From assembly GCF_028882275.1 (NCBI RefSeq), contig NZ_JARBUT010000033.1, positions 1-41,346 of the forward strand: a DNA stretch of 41,346 nt. The letters are read 5' to 3'. Shown one piece after another: positions 31,790 through 40,242 of the stretch. The translations under genes were made by a program, and so were the position numbers. This DNA comes from Nocardiopsis sp. N85 (GTDB taxonomy: Bacteria > Actinomycetota > Actinomycetes > Streptosporangiales > Streptosporangiaceae). Under the pieces are notes generated by a model. That model was given only the letters and a program-made list of their open reading frames with translations. It was not told the origin of the DNA and did not search any database. The number at the start of each line of letters is the position of its first letter. Positions within the stretch are counted from its first letter, which is position 1.

Positions 31790-33505
31790 CTACAGGGCCT
31801 CGGCGAGGGCGGTGTCCACCGATTCCTGGAGGCGGCGGCGCAGCACCGCGGCCTCGGCGCGGTCGGTGCGCACCTCCACGACGCGCACCCCCTCCCCGAG
31901 CAGCGCCTTGGGCAGGTCGGTGGCCCACTCCAGGTGGATGTAGGGCACGTCGGCCATGGCCGCCACCCGCTCCATCGACACCCCGTGCGGGGTCCCGAAG
32001 ACCCGCTCGAAGTCGGGGTGCCCGGCCTGCTCCAGACCGGAGAAGATACCGCCGCCGTCGTTGTTGACCACCACGATCGCCAGGTCCGGGCGCGGCTCGC
32101 CGGGGCCGATGATGAGCCCGTTCTGGTCGTGCAGCACCGCCAGGTCGCCCAGCAGGGCGAACGCCCCGGCCGACCGGTCGGCGGCCTGGTGTGCCAGGGC
32201 CGCGCCGATCGCCGTGGACACCGTGCCGTCGATACCGCTGACGCCCCGGTTGCCGACCAGGCGCACCCCGCAGCGGGCGCGCATGGTGGAGTCCAGATCG
32301 CGGACGGGCATGCTCGACCCGGCGAACAGCAGGGACCCGGCGGGCAGATGGGAGGACAGGTCGCGGGCCAGACGCGGCTCGGTGAGCGTCTCCTCCTCGT
32401 CCAGCACCGCGTCCAGGGCGGCGCGGGCGGCCGACTCGGCGCGCCACCACCACCGGGACCAGTCGGTACGGCGCGGTTCGTCGAAGGACAGGTCGGCCGG
32501 GGCCTCGACGGCGGCCACCACGTCGGTGGCGGTGCGCGCCGGGTCGGCGAACCCGTCGGCGAGCGCCGCGCGGGCGTCGCCCAGCACGCCGGCGGTGACG
32601 ACCACGTGACGCCGGGCCCGGCGCAGGAACGCCAGGGTCTGCCGGGACAGGTTGGGGCGGCCCGCGCTGACCACCAGGTCCGGGACGGGACCGGAGACGA
32701 TCGAGGGTGAGGCGAGCAGGTGGCGGTAGGTGGAGACCGCGCCCACCCGCCGGGCGTTGGAGGTGGGTTCGGCCAGCAGCGGCCATCCGGTCAGCTCGGC
32801 CAGGGCCAGGAACGGCACCGGGTCGTAGTCCCCGTCCCCGCAGACGATCACGCCGCGTTCGACGTCGGGCAGGACGAACGGGACCGGCTCGGCGACGGGA
32901 CCGGGACGGGAGATCCACGGCGCGCCGTCGACACGGCCCTCCAACGGTTCGATCCATTCCCCGCCGAGGCCGTCGGGGGTGAGCGGGTCGCGGAAGGCGA
33001 CGTTGAGGTGGACCGGCCCCGGCCGTCCTCCCCGGGCCGCGCCCCAGGCGCGACCGATCAGCGAACGCCAGTAGGCGACCATGCCCGGCACCGGGTCGGG
33101 CGTGCCGACCTCGGCGAACATGCGCACCGCGCCGCCGTACAGGCCGATCTGGTCCACGGTCTGGTTGGCGCCGGTGGCGCGCAGCTCCGGCGGCCGGTCG
33201 GCGGTGAGCAGCAGCAGCGGGACACCGCTCTCGTCGGCCTCCAGCACCGCGGGATGGAAATTGGCCGCGGCGGTGCCGGAGGTGCACACCACGGCCACGG
33301 GGCGCCGGGAGGTCCTGGCCAGCCCCAGCGCCAGGAAGGACGCCGACCGCTCGTCCACGCGCACGTGCACCCGGATCCCGGGGTGGGAGACCAGGGCGAG
33401 CGCGAGCGGCGTCGAGCGCGACCCCGGCGCGACCACGGCCTCGGCCAGGCCGCAGCGGGCCAGTTCATCGACGAGGACCCGCGCCAGGGCGGTAGACGGA
33501 TTCAT
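31790..33505 (-). CDS. menD: SEPHCHC synthase MenD (menaquinone synthesis)
   Basis: 571 residues from ATG 33505 (a TTG two codons earlier is also in frame). ThDP- and Mg-dependent; joins 2-oxoglutarate-derived succinic semialdehyde to isochorismate. Motifs: VVAPGSRSTPLALAL at about 27-41, VRVDERSASFLALGLAR with the conserved Glu, VVCTSGTAAANFHPAVLEAD, GANQTVDQIGLYG, FAGSSMPVRDLD, and the ThDP/Mg site GDLAVLHDQNGL with NNDGGGIF. It follows menC by 158 bases on the same strand, so it may have its own promoter or belong to a loose menB-C-D operon. Confidence 0.95.
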   Translation of the reverse strand: MNPSTALARVLVDELARCGLAEAVVAPGSRSTPLALALVSHPGIRVHVRVDERSASFLALGLARTSRRPVAVVCTSGTAAANFHPAVLEADESGVPLLLLTADRPPELRATGANQTVDQIGLYGGAVRMFAEVGTPDPVPGMVAYWRSLIGRAWGAARGGRPGPVHLNVAFRDPLTPDGLGGEWIEPLEGRVDGAPWISRPGPVAEPVPFVLPDVERGVIVCGDGDYDPVPFLALAELTGWPLLAEPTSNARRVGAVSTYRHLLASPSIVSGPVPDLVVSAGRPNLSRQTLAFLRRARRHVVVTAGVLGDARAALADGFADPARTATDVVAAVEAPADLSFDEPRRTDWSRWWWRAESAARAALDAVLDEEETLTEPRLARDLSSHLPAGSLLFAGSSMPVRDLDSTMRARCGVRLVGNRGVSGIDGTVSTAIGAALAHQAADRSAGAFALLGDLAVLHDQNGLIIGPGEPRPDLAIVVVNNDGGGIFSGLEQAGHPDFERVFGTPHGVSMERVAAMADVPYIHLEWATDLPKALLGEGVRVVEVRTDRAEAAVLRRRLQESVDTALAEAL

Positions 33506-33663
33506 CCACAACGCTTTCGTTCGTCAAGGTGTGTACCAAGTATCACCGCAGGGTGCCGATGTACCGCATCGCACCCCTCATCTCACGGGAGCGCACCTTC
33601 CAGTGAACCCCGTTCGGGGGCGAACGGCGAACGCCCCGGGCTGTGATCCGCGTCCCGGGCGGG

Positions 33664-34638
33664 TCAGCCGCCGTCGGCCGCCGCGATGGCCGCCTCGGCG
33701 CGGGCGCGCCAGCCGGCGGGGGCGATCTCCACCGCGCGCAGCCGCTCCTCGTCCACCTTCACCGGGCGTACCGGAAGGTACCCGTTGTCGGGCAGCAACG
33801 GCTCGGCGGTGACGTCGGCGGTGAGCATCTGCATGGTGGCCAGCCCGCACGCGTAGGGCAGTTCGGGCAGGGCGGCGGCCAGCGCCACCCCGGCGGCCAG
33901 ACCCACCGAGGTCTCGACCGCGCTGGAGACCACCACGGGCAGCCCGCACGCCTCGGCCACCCGTAGCGCGGCGCGCACCCCGCCCAGGGGCTGCACCTTG
34001 AGCACGACGATGTCGGCGGCGTCGGCGGCGCGGACCTTGAGGGGGTCCTCGGCACGGCGGATCGACTCGTCGGCGGCGATCGGCACGTCGACCCGGCGGC
34101 GCACCTCGGCGAGCTCGTCCAGGGTGACGCAGGGCTGCTCGACGTACTCCAGGTCGTAGGCGTCCAAGGCGCGGATCATCCGCACCGCGGTGTCGACGTC
34201 CCAGGCGCCGTTGGCGTCCACGCGCACCTTCCCCGAGGGGCCGATGGCGTCGCGGACGGCCTCGACCCGGGCCAGGTCCTCGGCCGGATCCCGCCCCTTC
34301 TCGGCGACCTTGACCTTGGCGGTGGCACAACCGCCCGCCGCGACGATCGCGCGGGCCCGCTCGGGGTCCACGGCCGGGACGGTGACGTTGACCGCGACCC
34401 GATCGCGCACCGGGGCGGGCCACCCGTGATGGGCGGCCTCGTGACAGGCCGCCCACCAGCGGGCGCACTCACGCGGACCGTACTCGGCGAAGGGCGAGAA
34501 CTCGCCCCACCCGGCGGGTCCGCGCACCAGCATGCCCTCGCGCACGGTGATGCCGCGGAACCGGTTGCGCAGACCGACGGCGAAGGCCCGGCCCGCTCCG
34601 GGTCCGGTCTCCGCGGGGGGATCGGCGATCGGTGTCAC
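33664..34638 (-). CDS. menC: o-Succinylbenzoate synthase MenC
   Basis: 324 residues from GTG 34638, whose GTGA overlaps the menB stop. Enolase-superfamily dehydratase converting SHCHC to o-succinylbenzoate. Catalytic residues visible: the Lys pair in TAKVKVAEK, Mg ligands in RVDANGAW (Asp), EYVEQP (Glu) and IAADESI (Asp), and the second base in VVLKVQPLGG (Lys). N-terminal capping-domain motif GWGEFSPFAEYG. Coupled translation with menB supports the pathway assignment. A 324-residue length is normal for actinobacterial MenC. Confidence 0.94.
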   Translation of the reverse strand: MTPIADPPAETGPGAGRAFAVGLRNRFRGITVREGMLVRGPAGWGEFSPFAEYGPRECARWWAACHEAAHHGWPAPVRDRVAVNVTVPAVDPERARAIVAAGGCATAKVKVAEKGRDPAEDLARVEAVRDAIGPSGKVRVDANGAWDVDTAVRMIRALDAYDLEYVEQPCVTLDELAEVRRRVDVPIAADESIRRAEDPLKVRAADAADIVVLKVQPLGGVRAALRVAEACGLPVVVSSAVETSVGLAAGVALAAALPELPYACGLATMQMLTADVTAEPLLPDNGYLPVRPVKVDEERLRAVEIAPAGWRARAEAAIAAADGG

Positions 34639-35474
34639 GGGCGGCGCGGGAACTTCTCGAACTCCGGACGGCGCTTCTCCTTGAAGGCGTCCCGGCCTTC
34701 CTGGGCCTCTTCGCTCATGTAGTAGAGCATGGTGGCGTCACCGGCGAACTGCTGCATGCCGGCCGCGCCGTCGCTGACGGCGTTGATGGCGCCCTTGAGC
34801 ATGCGCAGCGCCAGCGGCGACTTCTCCAGCAGCTCGCGGGCCCAGGAGACGGTCTCCTTCTCCAGGTCGGCCAGCGGCACCACGGTGTTGATCATGCCCA
34901 TGTCGAGCGCCTCCTGGGCGCTGTACTGACGGCACAGGTACCAGATCTCGCGGGCCTTCTTCAGACCCACGGTCTCGGCCAGCAGCCAGGAACCGTAGCC
35001 GCCGTCGAAGGAGCCGACCTTGGGGCCGGTCTGGCCGAACTTGGCGTTGTCGGCCGCGATGGTCAGGTCGCAGCACACCTGGAGGACGTTGCCGCCGCCG
35101 ATGGACCATCCGGCGACCATGCAGATGACCGGCTTGGGCAGGCGACGGATCTGCACCTGGAGGTCCAGGACGTTGAGCCGGCCGATGCCCTGGCGGGCCA
35201 CGGCGTCGTCGCCGATGTAGCCGTCGTCGCCACGGATCTTCTGGTCCCCGCCGGAGCAGAACGCCTGGTCCCCGGCACCGGTGAAGATGATCACGCCGAC
35301 CTCGGAGTCGTCGCGGGCGATGTTGAACGCCTGCTGCAACTCGAACAGGGTCTGGGGCCGGAAGGCGTTGTGCCGTTCGGGCCGGTTGATCGTGATCTTG
35401 GCGATGCCCTCCGCGGTCTCGTAGATGATGTCGGAATACTCGCCCGACCGCTGCCAGTCGATCACGCTGCTCAC
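34635..35474 (-). CDS. menB: 1,4-dihydroxy-2-naphthoyl-CoA synthase MenB
   Basis: 279 residues from GTG 35474 with GAGGAGAAG upstream. Crotonase-fold ring-closing enzyme acting on o-succinylbenzoyl-CoA. Signature stretches: RPERHNAFRPQTLFELQQAF, FCSGGDQKIRG, VAGWSIGGGNVLQVCCDLTI (oxyanion hole), FGQTGPKVGSFDGGYGSWLL with the MenB Asp/Tyr pair, and the C-terminal YYMSEEAQEGRDAFKEKRRP. First gene of the menB-menC pair and divergent from menE across 157 bases. Confidence 0.96.
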   Translation of the reverse strand: MSSVIDWQRSGEYSDIIYETAEGIAKITINRPERHNAFRPQTLFELQQAFNIARDDSEVGVIIFTGAGDQAFCSGGDQKIRGDDGYIGDDAVARQGIGRLNVLDLQVQIRRLPKPVICMVAGWSIGGGNVLQVCCDLTIAADNAKFGQTGPKVGSFDGGYGSWLLAETVGLKKAREIWYLCRQYSAQEALDMGMINTVVPLADLEKETVSWARELLEKSPLALRMLKGAINAVSDGAAGMQQFAGDATMLYYMSEEAQEGRDAFKEKRRPEFEKFPRRP

Positions 35475-35617
35475 GGCTACTGCTTCTCCTCACGGGACAC
35501 TGGGACGGATGGACGCCCGGATTCGTGGGAATCCGGAGGCGAACCCCGCGTCAACCCTACGCATTCTGCCAGGCCGACCGCGATGACCGGGTACGCCCCC
35601 CGACGGCACGTCGGGCG

Positions 35618-35631
35618 TAGTCTTGTGCCCC
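35618..35631 (+). promoter_or_regulatory. Probable leaderless promoter of menE
   Basis: TAGTCT at 35618-35623 is a good -10 match and lies 8 bases before the GTG at 35632, so the transcript would start at the initiation codon; there is no ribosome site. A -35 hexamer is not evident. The arrangement is the same as at menF (TAGAAT, 8 bases). Confidence 0.45.
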
Positions 35632-36906
35632 GTGGCATCCGCGAACCCTTCCGAGGTCCCGAACCCGAAACCCGTCCCCGGCGACGGCCCCGACCTGCGC
35701 GCCGCCGTCGGCCTGGAACCGGGCAGACTGTCCGAGCTGTTGGCCGAGGCACTGGCCGGTCGAGGGCCCGCGTTGATGCCCGTACCGGCCGGCACCCCCG
35801 ACGCGCGGGTCGGGGAACTGCTCACGGCGATGCGCCCCTCCTCGATCCTGACACCCGGGGGCGAGAGCCCGCTGGCCGACGGCGTACGCGCCGCCCCGGG
35901 GACCGCCCTGGTCGTCACGACCTCCGGGTCCACCGGTGCGCCCAAGGGCGTGGAGCTGTCGGCGGCGGCCCTGCGCGCATCGGCGGAGGCGTCGGTGGCG
36001 CGGATCGGGGCCCGACCGGGCGACTCCTGGCTGTGCGTGCTGCCCGCCGGGCACATCTCCGGCCTCCAGGTGATGCTGCGCGCCCTGGTCATGGGCACCG
36101 AGGCGGTGCACGCCCCCTTCTCGGAGGCCGCCTCCCTGGCCGCGGGGATCCACCCGCACGTGTCCCTGGTGCCCACCCAGTTGCGGCGGCTGGTGGCGGC
36201 CGGGGTGGACCTGTCGGCGTTCGGGGTGATCCTGCTGGGCGGGGCGGCGGCCGACCCGGGGCTGTTGGCGGCGGCCCGCGCCGCCGGCGGCCGCGTGGTC
36301 ACCACCTACGGCATGAGCGAGACCTGCGGCGGGTGCGTCTACGACGGGGTCCCCCTGGACGGTGTGGGGGTGGAGATCGAGGAGCCCGCGGGGGACGGTT
36401 CGGGTCGGGTGCTGTTGTCCGGCCCGACCCTGCTCACCCGCTACCGCACCGCGCCGGGGGTCGCCCCGGTCGAGGGCCCGATCACGGACGCCGACGGACG
36501 CCGGGTACTGCGCACCAACGACCTGGGCCGGTGGGAACGGGACCGGTTGACGGTCCTGGGCCGGATGGACGAGGTGATCAACACCGGAGGCCACAAGGTC
36601 GTGCCCGGCCCGGTCAACGCGCTCATCGCGGCCGACCCGGCGGTGGCCGAGTCGGTGGTGGTGGGACGGCCCGACCCCGAGTGGGGCGAACGGGTGTGCG
36701 CGGTGGTGGTGGCGGCGGACCCGGCGGACCCGCCCACCCTGGAGCGCGTCCGCGCCCTGGTGCGCGAGCGGCTGCCGGCCTACGCCGCCCCGCGGGAGGT
36801 GGAGGTGCGGGACCGGCTGCCGATGCTGGCCTCGGGCAAACCGGACCTGGTGGCGTTGCGACGCGGGCGCGGAGTGGACGCCGAGGGCACCGAACGGAAC
36901 CGATAG
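35632..36906 (+). CDS. menE: o-Succinylbenzoate-CoA ligase MenE
   Basis: 424 residues from GTG 35632 (a TTG at 35623 is the alternative, but it overlaps the -10). ANL-superfamily acyl-CoA ligase activating o-succinylbenzoate. A3 motif VVTTSGSTGAPKGVELS, then VLPAGHISGLQV, VSLVPTQLRRL, ILLGGAAADPGLL, A5 TYGMSETCGG, A7 LRTNDLGRWE, A8 LGRMDEVINTGGHKVVPGPV and the A10 Lys in LPMLASGKPDLVAL. Shorter than most ANL enzymes because the N-terminal subdomain is reduced, as is usual for actinobacterial MenE. Divergent from menB-menC. Confidence 0.93.
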   Translation: MASANPSEVPNPKPVPGDGPDLRAAVGLEPGRLSELLAEALAGRGPALMPVPAGTPDARVGELLTAMRPSSILTPGGESPLADGVRAAPGTALVVTTSGSTGAPKGVELSAAALRASAEASVARIGARPGDSWLCVLPAGHISGLQVMLRALVMGTEAVHAPFSEAASLAAGIHPHVSLVPTQLRRLVAAGVDLSAFGVILLGGAAADPGLLAAARAAGGRVVTTYGMSETCGGCVYDGVPLDGVGVEIEEPAGDGSGRVLLSGPTLLTRYRTAPGVAPVEGPITDADGRRVLRTNDLGRWERDRLTVLGRMDEVINTGGHKVVPGPVNALIAADPAVAESVVVGRPDPEWGERVCAVVVAADPADPPTLERVRALVRERLPAYAAPREVEVRDRLPMLASGKPDLVALRRGRGVDAEGTERNR

Positions 36907-37291
36907 ATCGGACATATCCGATGGTCGGGGAACTTCCCCGGCCCGCCCTGCGTCTACCTGTGTATCCGGGTCGGCCGAGTGCCCGGATCCCACGGCCCCT
37001 CTGTCAAGGAGGTCCGCAGTTGGCGACAGCCACGAGTCCACCCGTCCACGCCCCTGCGCCCTCCACCGCGACCGGCTCCGCGTGTCGGCGGACGGCGGCC
37101 CGAGCGGGTTCTCATACTCGCTTCCTCCCACCGTTCGCCACCGAAGGCGCGGTGATCCATGTCACTTCGAAAGATATCCAATCGAGACGGGGAACATTTG
37201 ACACCCCGACACGTTGGACATATTGGCGCGTCCAGTCGGCGGGAATCCTCCGCCACGTGCCACACGTCATGGAAGGGAGGGAGGTGCCCAG
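36907..37291. other. Leader region upstream of the sigma factor gene
   Basis: 385 bases. ATCGGA-CATA-TCCGAT (36905-36920) and a GGGGAA/TTCCCC repeat just after it may end menE transcription. Further on are AAGGAGG (37006-37012), a possible small ORF from TTG 37020, and TTGACA at 37198-37203 followed after 17 bases by TATTGG, a candidate promoter for the sigma gene. GGAGGGAGG shortly before 37292 is the sigma ribosome site. Confidence 0.45.
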
Positions 37292-37295
37292 ATGA
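37020..37295 (+). CDS. Possible 91-residue leader ORF coupled to the sigma factor gene
   Basis: TTG 37020 stands 7 bases after a full AAGGAGG and the frame runs to a TGA at 37293-37295 that overlaps the sigma ATG as ATGA. The predicted product (LATATSPPVHAPAPST at the N-terminus, VIHVTSKDIQSRRGTFDTP in the middle) is low-complexity at first and resembles nothing I know. The ribosome site and the overlap support it; the composition and the TTG start argue against. If expressed, it could couple or restrict translation of the sigma factor. Confidence 0.3.
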   Translation: MATATSPPVHAPAPSTATGSACRRTAARAGSHTRFLPPFATEGAVIHVTSKDIQSRRGTFDTPTRWTYWRVQSAGILRHVPHVMEGREVPR

Positions 37296-38698
37296 CGAGC
37301 ACTGCCCGGACCCGCTCGGCACCCACCGCCACGGCCACCGACGGCACCGCTCCGTTCGCGGCCGACCACACGGCACTGACCGACCTGCTCACCCGCGGAC
37401 GCGCCCAGGGACACGTGTCCCTCTCCGAACTGCGCACCGCCTTCTCCGCGGCCGGAGTCTCCGCCGGCGACGGCCGTGCCATCCTGCGTGAACTCACCGA
37501 GAACGGGGTCCGACTCGCCAACGGGGGCGAGGATTCCGTGCCGGTGGCCGAACCCGACGCCGAGGACGACGTGCTCGAAGACACTCTCATCGCGACGGTG
37601 CCCGACACCGACGAGGCACCCAAGGCCGTATCCGGCAAGGTCGCACCGCGCACCGGTCCCTCCCCCCGGAGGAAGACCCGCACCACACGGCGCACCCAGA
37701 AGACCGAGACCACTCAGGCCACCGTCGATCCCGAGACCGGCGAGGCCGATCTGGACGACCAGTCCCCCGCCATGGGCGACTCCGTCCACACCTACCTCAA
37801 GGCCATCGGGCGTCGACCGCTGCTCAACGCGGAGCAGGAGGTCGAGCTGGCCAAGCGGGTGGAGGCCGGTCTCTACGCGGAGTACCGCCTGGGTCTGCAC
37901 GGCGAGATCGACTCCTCCTCCGTGGAGATGGCCGAGGTCGAACGCGCGGAGCTGGAGTGGATCGCCGAGGACGGGCGCGCGGCCAAGTCCCACATGCTGG
38001 AGGCCAACCTGCGCCTGGTGGTGTCGGTGGCCAAGAAGTACAGCGATCGGGGCATGTCCCTGCTGGACGTGGTCCAGGAGGGCAATCTCGGCCTCATCCG
38101 CGCCGTGGAGAAGTTCGACTACACCAAGGGCTTCAAGTTCTCCACCTACGCCATGTGGTGGATCCGCCAGGCCATCCAGCGCGGTTTCGCCGACTCGGCG
38201 CGCACCATCCGGCTGCCCGTCCACGTACTCGAACTGCTGAGCAAGGTCAGCCGCCTGGAACGCGACATGCACCAGGCCCTGGGCCGCGAGCCCACCCCCG
38301 AGGAACTGGCCCTGGAGCTGGACAAGACCCCGGCCCAGATCGAGGAGCTGCTGCGGGTCACCCGTCAGCCCATCAGCCTGGACTCCACCATCGGTGAGGA
38401 CGGTGAGACCCGCATCGGCGATCTCATCGAGGACGTGGACGCCTCGGAGGCCTCCGAGGTGGTCGACCGTCAGCTCATGGCCGACCAGCTGCGCAACGCG
38501 CTGTCGGACCTGGAACCCCGCGAGGCGACCATCATGTCCCTGCGCTTCGGCCTCATGGACGGCCGACCGCGCACCCTGGACGAGATCGGCAAACACCTGG
38601 GACTGACCCGCGAGCGGATCCGGCAGCTGGAGAAGCAGTCGCTGTCCAAGCTGCGCCACCCCAGCCGGGCCCAGCAGTTGCTCGACTTCGCGAGCTGA
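37292..38698 (+). CDS. RNA polymerase sigma-70 family factor (SigA/HrdB-group)
   Basis: 468 residues from ATG 37292 (GGAGGGAGG upstream; the frame is open earlier but without a ribosome site). A region 1.1-like N-terminus (LTDLLTRGRAQGHVSLSELR), then a Lys/Arg/Thr-rich acidic-basic linker to about 160; region 1.2 from 163 (DSVHTYLKAIGRRPLLNAEQ); region 2 near 235-310 (EANLRLVVSVAKKYSDRGMS, GNLGLIRAVEKFDYTKGFKF, STYAMWWIRQAI); region 3; region 4.2 HTH TLDEIGKHLGLTRERIRQLE near 430-450. Some core positions (QRGFADSARTIRLPVHVLEL) deviate from the HrdB sequence I recall, so it may be a second, group 2 factor rather than the housekeeping one. Confidence 0.88.
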   Translation: MTSTARTRSAPTATATDGTAPFAADHTALTDLLTRGRAQGHVSLSELRTAFSAAGVSAGDGRAILRELTENGVRLANGGEDSVPVAEPDAEDDVLEDTLIATVPDTDEAPKAVSGKVAPRTGPSPRRKTRTTRRTQKTETTQATVDPETGEADLDDQSPAMGDSVHTYLKAIGRRPLLNAEQEVELAKRVEAGLYAEYRLGLHGEIDSSSVEMAEVERAELEWIAEDGRAAKSHMLEANLRLVVSVAKKYSDRGMSLLDVVQEGNLGLIRAVEKFDYTKGFKFSTYAMWWIRQAIQRGFADSARTIRLPVHVLELLSKVSRLERDMHQALGREPTPEELALELDKTPAQIEELLRVTRQPISLDSTIGEDGETRIGDLIEDVDASEASEVVDRQLMADQLRNALSDLEPREATIMSLRFGLMDGRPRTLDEIGKHLGLTRERIRQLEKQSLSKLRHPSRAQQLLDFAS

Positions 38699-38704
38699 GC
38701 GAAA

Positions 38705-38751
38705 ACGTCCGAAGGGCCGCCCTCCCGCGTGGAGGGCGGCCCTTCGGACGT
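38705..38751 (+). terminator. Very strong hairpin terminator of the sigma factor gene
   Basis: Perfect 21-bp stem (38705-38725 with 38731-38751) and a 5-base loop, starting 6 bases after the sigma stop codon. The longest perfect stem with a loop that I found in the window. Confidence 0.9.
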
Positions 38752-38834
38752 GTCCTCAGGGTTTTCCCGGAACGATCCCTGGAATCGGCTCCGGTGGATC
38801 GATCCGGGCACACCGGGGATGCCACCATGGACGG

Positions 38835-39191
38835 ATGACCGACAGCACATCCCGCCACCAGGCCGACATCGCCGCCACGCTGCGCGCCGGGCGCGAACTC
38901 GGGCCCGAATACGACGAGGCCCTGGCCGCCTCCCTGGTCGAGCGGATCGACGAGGCCATCGACACCAGCGTCCGTCGTCACCTGGACCACAGGCGGCGGG
39001 AGGAGCGCCCGGCCAAGGTGGGAGTGCCCTCCAACACGGCGCGCATGGTGCTGTCCCTGGTCTGCCTGGGGGTGAGCATACCCATCACGGGGATCGCGGC
39101 CGGTGTGGTGGGCGGGGCCGCTTCCCTGGCCGCCGTCTGGCTCGGTTTGATCGTCTTCTACATCATCTCCGTGGTGGGTCTGCGCCGCTGA
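38835..39191 (+). CDS. Small two-helix membrane protein
   Basis: 118 residues from ATG 38835. The N-terminal 60 residues are charged and helical (ADIAATLRAGRELGPEYDEA, SLVERIDEAIDTSVRRHL), followed by two membrane helices at about 70-95 and 97-116 (VLSLVCLGVSIPITGIAAGV, LAAVWLGLIVFYIISVVGL). Similar small proteins with an N-terminal amphipathic part are common in actinomycetes and have no agreed function. It converges on the GntR gene with a 21-base gap, and such GntR regulators often act on nearby membrane genes. Confidence 0.78.
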   Translation: MTDSTSRHQADIAATLRAGRELGPEYDEALAASLVERIDEAIDTSVRRHLDHRRREERPAKVGVPSNTARMVLSLVCLGVSIPITGIAAGVVGGAASLAAVWLGLIVFYIISVVGLRR

Positions 39192-39212
39192 TCGGCCTCA
39201 CCCGGACGGCCT

Positions 39213-39590
39213 TCACCCCTGGGGCTGGACGGAACCCAGTGCGGCGCGCAGGATCTCCACGGCCTCGTCGTGGTCCAAGCCGACCCTGGAGATCACCTCC
39301 GCGTAGGCGCGCGCGGCCGCCAGGGCCTCCGCGCGCTGGTCGTCGCCGGCCGCCGCGATGAACGTCCCCGAGCGGCCCCGGGTCTCCACCACCCCGGCCT
39401 GCTCCAGTTCGCGGTAGGCGCGGGCCACGGTGTTGACCGCCACCGACAGTCGTCCGGCCAGCGCGCGCACCGTCGGCAACCGGTACCCGACCGGGAGTTC
39501 ACCGGCGGCGGCCGCCATGGCCACGGTCGTCCGGATCTGCTCGTAGGGCGGTACCTTCGACGTCGGGTCGACGCGGATGAAATCCGCCAT
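39213..39590 (-). CDS. GntR-family regulator (YtrA-like, short)
   Basis: 125 residues from ATG 39590, with AGGAGGAG immediately upstream. N-terminal winged HTH (PPYEQIRTTVAMAAAAGELP, YRLPTVRALAGRLSVAVNTV, YRELEQAGVVETRGRSGTFI) at about 14-80, then a short helical tail to about 120 with no effector domain, which places it in the YtrA-type subgroup. It probably represses itself and a nearby gene. Its ligand is unknown. Confidence 0.9.
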   Translation of the reverse strand: MADFIRVDPTSKVPPYEQIRTTVAMAAAAGELPVGYRLPTVRALAGRLSVAVNTVARAYRELEQAGVVETRGRSGTFIAAAGDDQRAEALAAARAYAEVISRVGLDHDEAVEILRAALGSVQPQG

Positions 39591-39668
39591 CTCCTCCTGC
39601 GCTCCCCACGTTCGGTGTTCGTGACTGCGGGCCCCATACCCGTTCCGGCCCCAAACTACCGTGCGTGT

Positions 39669-39700
39669 CCGGCCCCGCGCCCCCGGGGGCGCGGGGCCGG
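39669..39700 (-). terminator. Perfect 32-bp palindrome, terminator of the coiled-coil protein gene
   Basis: 16 + 16 bases with no spacer (39669-39684 and 39685-39700), all G/C, starting 5 bases after the stop of the minus-strand gene. It forms a hairpin with a minimal loop. Confidence 0.8.
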
Positions 39701-39705
39701 TCGTC

Positions 39706-40098
39706 TCAGGCTCGGCGGACCTGCGGGGGGACCCGCTGCACGCCGTGCAGGCGATGGGTCTCGCGCACCGTGAGCAGCCGCTCGGCGACCTCGGTGGCCT
39801 GACGCACCTCGGGGCGGGCCAGTCGCTTGCGCCGCTGGAGGCGGTCCTCGTAGCCCTTCGGGCCGATCAGTACGCGCTCGCGGGCGTAGGCGGCCCGCAT
39901 CGCCTCGGTGAGCGCGGCGTCCAGCACCAGCCCTCGCTCGTGCAGTTCCTCCACGGGGGCGTCCGCCGCCCGGGCGTCGTCCAACGCCGTCTGGGCCGCC
40001 GCCACCTCCCGCAACAGATCGTCCAACCGCGCGGCCGTCTCACGGTCGGCCATCAGGCTCTCCCGTACCTGCGCCGCGCTGCGTCCGCCGAGTCCCAT
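39706..40098 (-). CDS. Conserved-type hypothetical protein, helical
   Basis: 130 residues from ATG 40098, with a GGAG eight bases upstream. Almost wholly helical with heptad-like Leu/Ala spacing at about 20-60 (LDDLLREVAAAQTALDDARA, LHERGLVLDAALTEAMRAAY) and a basic C-terminal half (YEDRLQRRKRLARPEVRQAT). No signal peptide, membrane segment or metal motif. I do not recognise it. It has its own terminator and is divergent from the TetR gene. Confidence 0.65.
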   Translation of the reverse strand: MGLGGRSAAQVRESLMADRETAARLDDLLREVAAAQTALDDARAADAPVEELHERGLVLDAALTEAMRAAYARERVLIGPKGYEDRLQRRKRLARPEVRQATEVAERLLTVRETHRLHGVQRVPPQVRRA

Positions 40099-40242
40099 CG
40101 CCCACTCCGATCACCTGGTACACCGTTGCAGGGCACTCTAGCCGTGACGAAGATCATGAGGCGACCCGGATCGCGCGTCGATGACGGCCTCCACGCGCCG
40201 GAACAGCCACATTGGGTGACGAATACTTCCGAAAGGACACAA

